A stretch of DNA of 19,346 bases. Origin: an uncultured Collinsella sp. (lineage in GTDB: Bacteria > Actinomycetota > Coriobacteriia > Coriobacteriales > Coriobacteriaceae). The DNA is taken from NCBI GenBank assembly GCA_902475785.1, contig CABSAN010000038.1, forward strand, positions 1-19,346, read 5' to 3'. Each line of letters opens with the position of its first letter. Within the stretch, counting starts at the first letter, position 1. The notes beneath the pieces are model-generated. The model made no database searches, was not told the DNA's origin, and saw only the letters and a program-made list of their open reading frames with translations. A program made the position numbers and the translations under genes. Of this stretch, positions 16,028-19,346 are shown piece after piece.

Positions 16028-17176
16028 ATGTCTAGGACATTCACCGAGGAGGAGATCTCCGAGTTAAAGGAATCCGGATTCGCAGCGAGCGGCACATCGA
16101 GAAGCAGGATCCTGTCCGCCCTCGACCTTCTCGTCCGATTCACTGACGAGAGAACGGGCATATCCGCATCGGAAATCGCACGCGTCATAGGCATCTGCTC
16201 CGAAAAGCCGACGTCGGAGAACGCCATCCTCAAGGACCTGCACCAGATAAGCGAAAGCATGCCAATGGGGATTCGCGTAGCGATACCAGGCCACGGCGAG
16301 AACGTCGGGTTCAGGGCCGTGAACAAGCCCTTGTCGTCCGGGGAGGCGATTCTCATCTCGGACGTGCTTGGGACGAGCTCCTTCATCGGCGAGGGGCAGA
16401 AAGACGAAATCTCCTCGAAGGTGCTTGCATTCTCTTCCGACTACGACGTCGACGAAAGCGTGGAGACCGTGTTCGTCGACCGCAAGGCCGGCAAGGACAC
16501 TGACGCGATTTTCAGCGTCCTCCATGCCGCATCTCGAGCGATTCGAACGAACGAAAGGATGGCCTTCAAGAAGCAGGTTCACCTGATGAATGGATCAATC
16601 GTAAAAATCGGGCCGTACGAGGAGGACCCGGTGGCGATCGTGTTCAGCTTCGGCAGATACTACCTCGAGATCATGCATGTCGACGAAAGCGGTTCCTCAA
16701 GCCCCTACTTCCACCGACTAGACGATATCGTAGACCCAGTTGTCACCGGAAAGCCGCTGTCGGACTATGAAAAGGTCGAGGCGCTGAGGACGCGGGTTGT
16801 CGCGGACACGCGCCAGCGGATCGACATGTTCGGCTCGGACACCGCCAGGACGCTGTTCCTCAAAGTCTCCGGCAGTCATGCCAAGTACGTTTACGAAAGG
16901 TTCGGCCACGACCTCAAGTTCTGCCATATCGACGAGAGCGGCGGAGACAACGTCGTCGGCTACGCCTGCGTCAACGTGATGCTGTCACCCACTTTTTTCA
17001 GGTGGCTATTCGGAATGGGCGGCGCGGTGAAGCTGGCGAAGCCGAAGGGAAAACGATGGGTCGGGAGCTTCCCGAATGCCGCCGCCTCCGACTTCGGATC
17101 CTATATGCGAGATTACGAAGCGGCCGCAGAGGGCTATAAAGCCGCACTGGAGGCTGCTATTTTGCAATTGGCCTGA
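16028..17176 (+). CDS. WYL-domain transcriptional regulator
   Basis: A 382-residue regulator. The N-terminal winged helix (about 25-100) contains RILSALDLLVRFTDERTG and SASEIARVI. The WYL domain is at about 165-240, with PVAIVFSFGRYYLEIMHVDE and the companion YFHRLDDIVD; here the name-giving W-Y-L is R-Y-Y-L. A WCX-type C-terminal part (about 272-375) ends in the helix-rich text FRWLFGMGGAVKLAKPKG. WYL proteins bind nucleic acid or nucleotide ligands and often repress anti-phage or stress loci (for example BrxR and CapW). ATGGAGGG lies 7 bases before the ATG at 16028; an upstream TTG frame overlaps the promoter and is rejected. The next gene starts 91 bases after it on the same strand, probably the same transcript. 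Confidence 0.85.
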   Translation: MSRTFTEEEISELKESGFAASGTSRSRILSALDLLVRFTDERTGISASEIARVIGICSEKPTSENAILKDLHQISESMPMGIRVAIPGHGENVGFRAVNKPLSSGEAILISDVLGTSSFIGEGQKDEISSKVLAFSSDYDVDESVETVFVDRKAGKDTDAIFSVLHAASRAIRTNERMAFKKQVHLMNGSIVKIGPYEEDPVAIVFSFGRYYLEIMHVDESGSSSPYFHRLDDIVDPVVTGKPLSDYEKVEALRTRVVADTRQRIDMFGSDTARTLFLKVSGSHAKYVYERFGHDLKFCHIDESGGDNVVGYACVNVMLSPTFFRWLFGMGGAVKLAKPKGKRWVGSFPNAAASDFGSYMRDYEAAAEGYKAALEAAILQLA

Positions 17177-17267
17177 AAAGCCGCCAACGAGAAAACAACC
17201 CCAATCGACTCGATTCGGAGAGCAAAGACACCCTTTTAAAGGCTTTGACCTGCGGGACGGAGCAGAG

Positions 17268-18563
17268 ATGAACGACAGTAGCCAGATTATCTACAACGTA
17301 AAAAAGACCGCGACGAGAATAATCCAAGAGTATTTAAAGCTATGGGTCAAAGAAAGGTGCCCGGATAGTGAAAGCTGGACAAGGCAGGTTGAATCCATTT
17401 GCGACGAGGCGCGCCGCAGGGGCGACGAGAACCCTCGCTTTAAGCCTAGCTATGACGCGGTAACCGCGCCACTTGACCGCGTTGGTCTCGAGAAAATGGA
17501 CATGGGCAGCTGGGACCTAACCGCGCTGCGAACGATCGTCCTGCACATTCACCCCTTGGGCATATGGCTCTCTAAAGAGCAATACGAGCTCTTCGTAAAA
17601 ATCGTTGATGACAAAAACTACGATTCGCACGAATCGACAAACGAACCCATGGAGTACGTCAAACCGTGGTCATGCGAGGCCCTTGACCGCATGGAGCTTT
17701 TTGTGAAGAGCGCAAATAGCTCGCTGAAGGAAAGCCATTACAAGGAGTATTTCGAAGAGTCCATCAAGATGATCCGAGAGACGCGAGAAAGGAACAGGGA
17801 GGAATACGATGCGCGCTATGGACAAATAGCGGAGCTAAAACGACAAGCGGAAACCGAGGCGCATGACATAGCGACATCTCGCGATCCCCTGAATGCCTAC
17901 GGCGCCGCATTTCCGAAATGGATCTGCAAACTCCCTAACGACTCTCGCGCGTCCTTCCACCTTTGGCACAGCTTCAATGAGGCATTAGTGGCCGAAGGAT
18001 TTACACTCGCAGCATCGAACCTCGCGGATGCGTATTATTCAGGTGATGAAATCACTCCTGTCGACTACGAAAAGGCAGCCTACTATTTTGAAAAACGGGG
18101 CGTAGATGGCCTTATGTGGTATCAACGAATCCAGTATGCCGGATTACATTTGCGTGGCTTGATTTCGAACGCCTCAGCCGATAGGGGCAATGCTATTCTT
18201 TCCGAAATGGAATCTCCCTCGATGAAACTGCGCCTTGCAAGGGAGTATCTATTCGGCAGATGGATACCGAAGAATTATGCAAAAGCGGCCGCGCTTTACG
18301 AGGCTTCCCCCACAAAAAGAGCGACCCCTGAATCCAATTCAAGCATCATGACGCCACAGGACTATGCAAACCTCGCAAGTCTTTATTTGGCCGAATTGGC
18401 AAATGAACCCTCACCTGGGAAAGGAAGCGAGATAATCGCCGCACTGGAAGATGCCCTTCGTGGCACCGATTCAACACTCCAGGCCTATCAAAACGAAGAC
18501 GGCTTTACTTTCTACCGGGTGATAACTGCTGGCGGCAAAAACCATCGAAAGACACAGGGTTGA
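17268..18563 (+). CDS. HEPN-like N-terminal region plus Sel1-like repeats
   Basis: A 431-residue cytosolic protein with no signal or membrane segment. The N-terminal 150 residues are helical and hold WDLTALRTIVLHI and then KNYDSH (116-121), followed by an EALDRMELFVKS helix. Lys-Asn-x3-His placed before a final helix resembles the HEPN ribonuclease motif R-N-x3-H, with Lys for Arg. A charged coiled-coil (about 160-200) follows. The C-terminal part has Sel1/TPR-like helices: AASNLADAYYSGD with YEKAAYYFEK, LRLAREYLFGRW with YAKAAALYEAS, and DYANLASLYLAELA. The ATG at 17268 is chosen for GGACGGAG 7 bases upstream and because the earlier frame overlaps the WYL gene. Base composition is more AT-rich than its neighbours, which suggests transfer. 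HEPN is a hypothesis; the repeats are more certain. Confidence 0.75.
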   Translation: MNDSSQIIYNVKKTATRIIQEYLKLWVKERCPDSESWTRQVESICDEARRRGDENPRFKPSYDAVTAPLDRVGLEKMDMGSWDLTALRTIVLHIHPLGIWLSKEQYELFVKIVDDKNYDSHESTNEPMEYVKPWSCEALDRMELFVKSANSSLKESHYKEYFEESIKMIRETRERNREEYDARYGQIAELKRQAETEAHDIATSRDPLNAYGAAFPKWICKLPNDSRASFHLWHSFNEALVAEGFTLAASNLADAYYSGDEITPVDYEKAAYYFEKRGVDGLMWYQRIQYAGLHLRGLISNASADRGNAILSEMESPSMKLRLAREYLFGRWIPKNYAKAAALYEASPTKRATPESNSSIMTPQDYANLASLYLAELANEPSPGKGSEIIAALEDALRGTDSTLQAYQNEDGFTFYRVITAGGKNHRKTQG

Positions 18564-18844
18564 GATAGGCGGCATCGTTTGCTTCTGATTCGGCGCCAAT
18601 GTCTACGCCGCTCGCCTGCCTCCCATTGTCAAAACGCTAGCTATGGCGAACCATGTCCCAGCGGGTGGGTACCATTTACCCGGGTGCACCTGAGGCAACG
18701 GGCTGAAAACCTGTGCAAGGTCGCTCGCAGAACACGCAACACCAAACACGACAAAAGAGGCGAACGACAGATGCCGGACCCCGGACGACAGCACCGCGGA
18801 AGAGAAGCATTCCAACCACAACCGAACGAACATCGCTCCTAGGC

Positions 18845-18870
18845 AGGCGCCCGCATGGGCGCCTTTTACT
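18845..18870 (+). terminator. Rho-independent terminator
   Basis: AGGCGCCC and GGGCGCCT pair over 8 bases around GCAT, followed by TTTACTTTT. It lies 280 bases after the Sel1-repeat gene and probably ends the WYL transcript, or an unannotated RNA from the interval. Confidence 0.8.
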
Positions 18871-18930
18871 TTTCAGGGACTTAGCTCGCAGCTAAGGCAC
18901 GCGACTCATGACCGTTTCGTGAAGGCCCAG

Positions 18931-18950
18931 CCACCTCGACCCACCTCGAC
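18931..18950. repeat. tandem 10-base direct repeat
   Basis: CCACCTCGAC occurs twice in a row, and a related CCGTCTCCAC follows. Short direct repeats next to an excisionase-like gene could be binding sites, but chance is possible. Confidence 0.4.
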
Positions 18951-19021
18951 CCGTCTCCACTCCCGCCGTGCGCGCTAATCGCCATCAGGCGGTTCAATCA
19001 TCGCGCAGACGAAAAGGCACA

Positions 19022-19051
19022 CGGTGTCGTGCGGTGTCCTCGCGCGGTGCC
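19022..19051. repeat. iteron-like CGGTGTC repeats before the excisionase-like gene
   Basis: CGGTGTC at 19022 and 19032 and CGGTGCC at 19045 are spaced by 10 and 13 bases, close to one helical turn. The inverted pair CGTGCGG and CCGCACG (19028-19056) overlaps them. Possible binding sites for the adjacent DNA-binding protein. Confidence 0.35.
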
Positions 19052-19073
19052 GCACGGGAAGATTGGAGGAACC

Positions 19074-19292
19074 ATGGCACGCACAGCCGAATGCGCCGCG
19101 CCCGAGGGAAGCCAAGATCGGGACAAATGGATGACGGTGATCGAGATGCAGGAGTACATGAGGGCGAGCCGAAACAAGGCGTACGACCTCATCTGGTCGG
19201 GAGAGATCGACTCGTACAGGCTCGGAAGGAAGCTCCTAGTTTCGAGGACGTCCGTGGACGCCTACATCGAGTCGAGGAGCGGCAGGAAATGA
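19074..19292 (+). CDS. excisionase-family (MerR-like helix-turn-helix) DNA-binding protein
   Basis: A 72-residue protein. After a polar N-terminus comes the compact winged helix of the excisionase or 'helix-turn-helix 17' type: WMTVIEMQEYMRASRNKAYD, LIWSGEIDSYRLGRKLLVSR and SVDAYIESRSGRK. Such proteins direct excision by a tyrosine recombinase or regulate a mobile element. TTGGAGG lies 5 bases before the ATG at 19074, which is preferred over an in-frame upstream ATG at 19029. Its stop overlaps the next start (ATGA), typical of an xis-like gene coupled to an integrase or replication gene. Confidence 0.85.
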   Translation: MARTAECAAPEGSQDRDKWMTVIEMQEYMRASRNKAYDLIWSGEIDSYRLGRKLLVSRTSVDAYIESRSGRK

Positions 19293-19346
19293 CGGCGGCG
19301 ACCGCCCCGGGAGCCGCCCGCGGCCGGGCACGCGAGGGAGCCTCGA
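19289..19346 (+). CDS. 5' end of a gene coupled to the excisionase-like gene (partial)
   Basis: ATG at 19289 overlaps the previous TGA, and GAGGAG lies 9 bases upstream. Nineteen residues are visible before the window ends (MTAATAPGAARGRAREGAS), too few to identify. Position suggests an integrase, replication or mobilisation gene. Confidence 0.5.
   Translation, partial: MTAATAPGAARGRAREGAS

Larger units (their letters stand above)
18564..19073. other. 510-base non-coding stretch before the excisionase-like gene
   Basis: No frame here has a ribosome site or family-like text, and no tRNA fold was found. It holds the terminator at 18845-18870, a 7-base palindrome CTTAGCT-CGC-AGCTAAG (18880-18896), a tandem CCACCTCGAC pair (18931-18950) and repeated CGGTGTC motifs (19022-19051). 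This is a likely boundary or control region of a mobile element. Confidence 0.45.

Noticed and set aside
18603..18833. Minus-strand 76-residue frame with some hydrophobic text
   Set aside because: No ribosome site and no conserved features; the region reads better as non-coding.
18931..18950. Start of a CRISPR array
   Set aside because: Two adjacent 10-base repeats without spacers are not an array.
18564..19073. tRNA or attachment site within a tRNA 3' end
   Set aside because: No cloverleaf or T-loop sequence could be traced on either strand.

Overview
The window looks like a chromosomal segment of a high-GC Gram-positive bacterium, most likely a coriobacterium close to Collinsella. This is inferred from the divergent second type IIA topoisomerase pair, the LPKTG wall-anchored protein, the GC-rich codon use and strong AGGAGG-type ribosome sites. 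No rRNA, tRNA or CRISPR array was recognised.

Layout. (1) 67-4350: a two-gene operon for both subunits of a topoisomerase IV-like enzyme, closed by a strong hairpin at 4386-4434. (2) 4700-5992: a secreted, sortase-anchored protein with a duplicated domain, followed by its own terminator. (3) 6110-8071: three unrelated single genes, namely a small cytosolic protein of uncertain family, a six-helix membrane protein and a cupin. (4) 8327-9980, minus strand: a DUF4143-type AAA ATPase behind a long AT-rich inverted repeat, then a scar in which an hsdS 3' end abuts the 5' end of a TetR gene. (5) 10176-15003: a conspicuously GC-rich cluster holding a lantibiotic-protection-type ABC transporter (ATPase plus two permeases), a YxeA-like exported protein, a response regulator and a histidine kinase. 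Together these form a sense-and-expel module for antimicrobial peptides, and no peptide precursor gene is visible. (6) 15091-15950, minus strand: a decayed histidine kinase and a small single-helix membrane protein preceded by a micro-ORF. (7) 15977-18563: a WYL-domain regulator with a palindromic operator inside its promoter, followed by a protein joining a HEPN-like N-terminal half to Sel1-like repeats. (8) 18564-19346: a long non-coding stretch with a terminator, then an excisionase-like DNA-binding protein and the start of an overlapping gene, probably the edge of a mobile element.

The most interesting candidate for an undescribed system is the WYL regulator with the HEPN/Sel1-like protein at 16028-18563, possibly together with the divergent small membrane protein at 15673-15897. 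The layout resembles anti-phage loci controlled by WYL repressors, but that function is inferred, not shown. The best supported functional system is the antimicrobial-peptide immunity cluster at 10176-15003.
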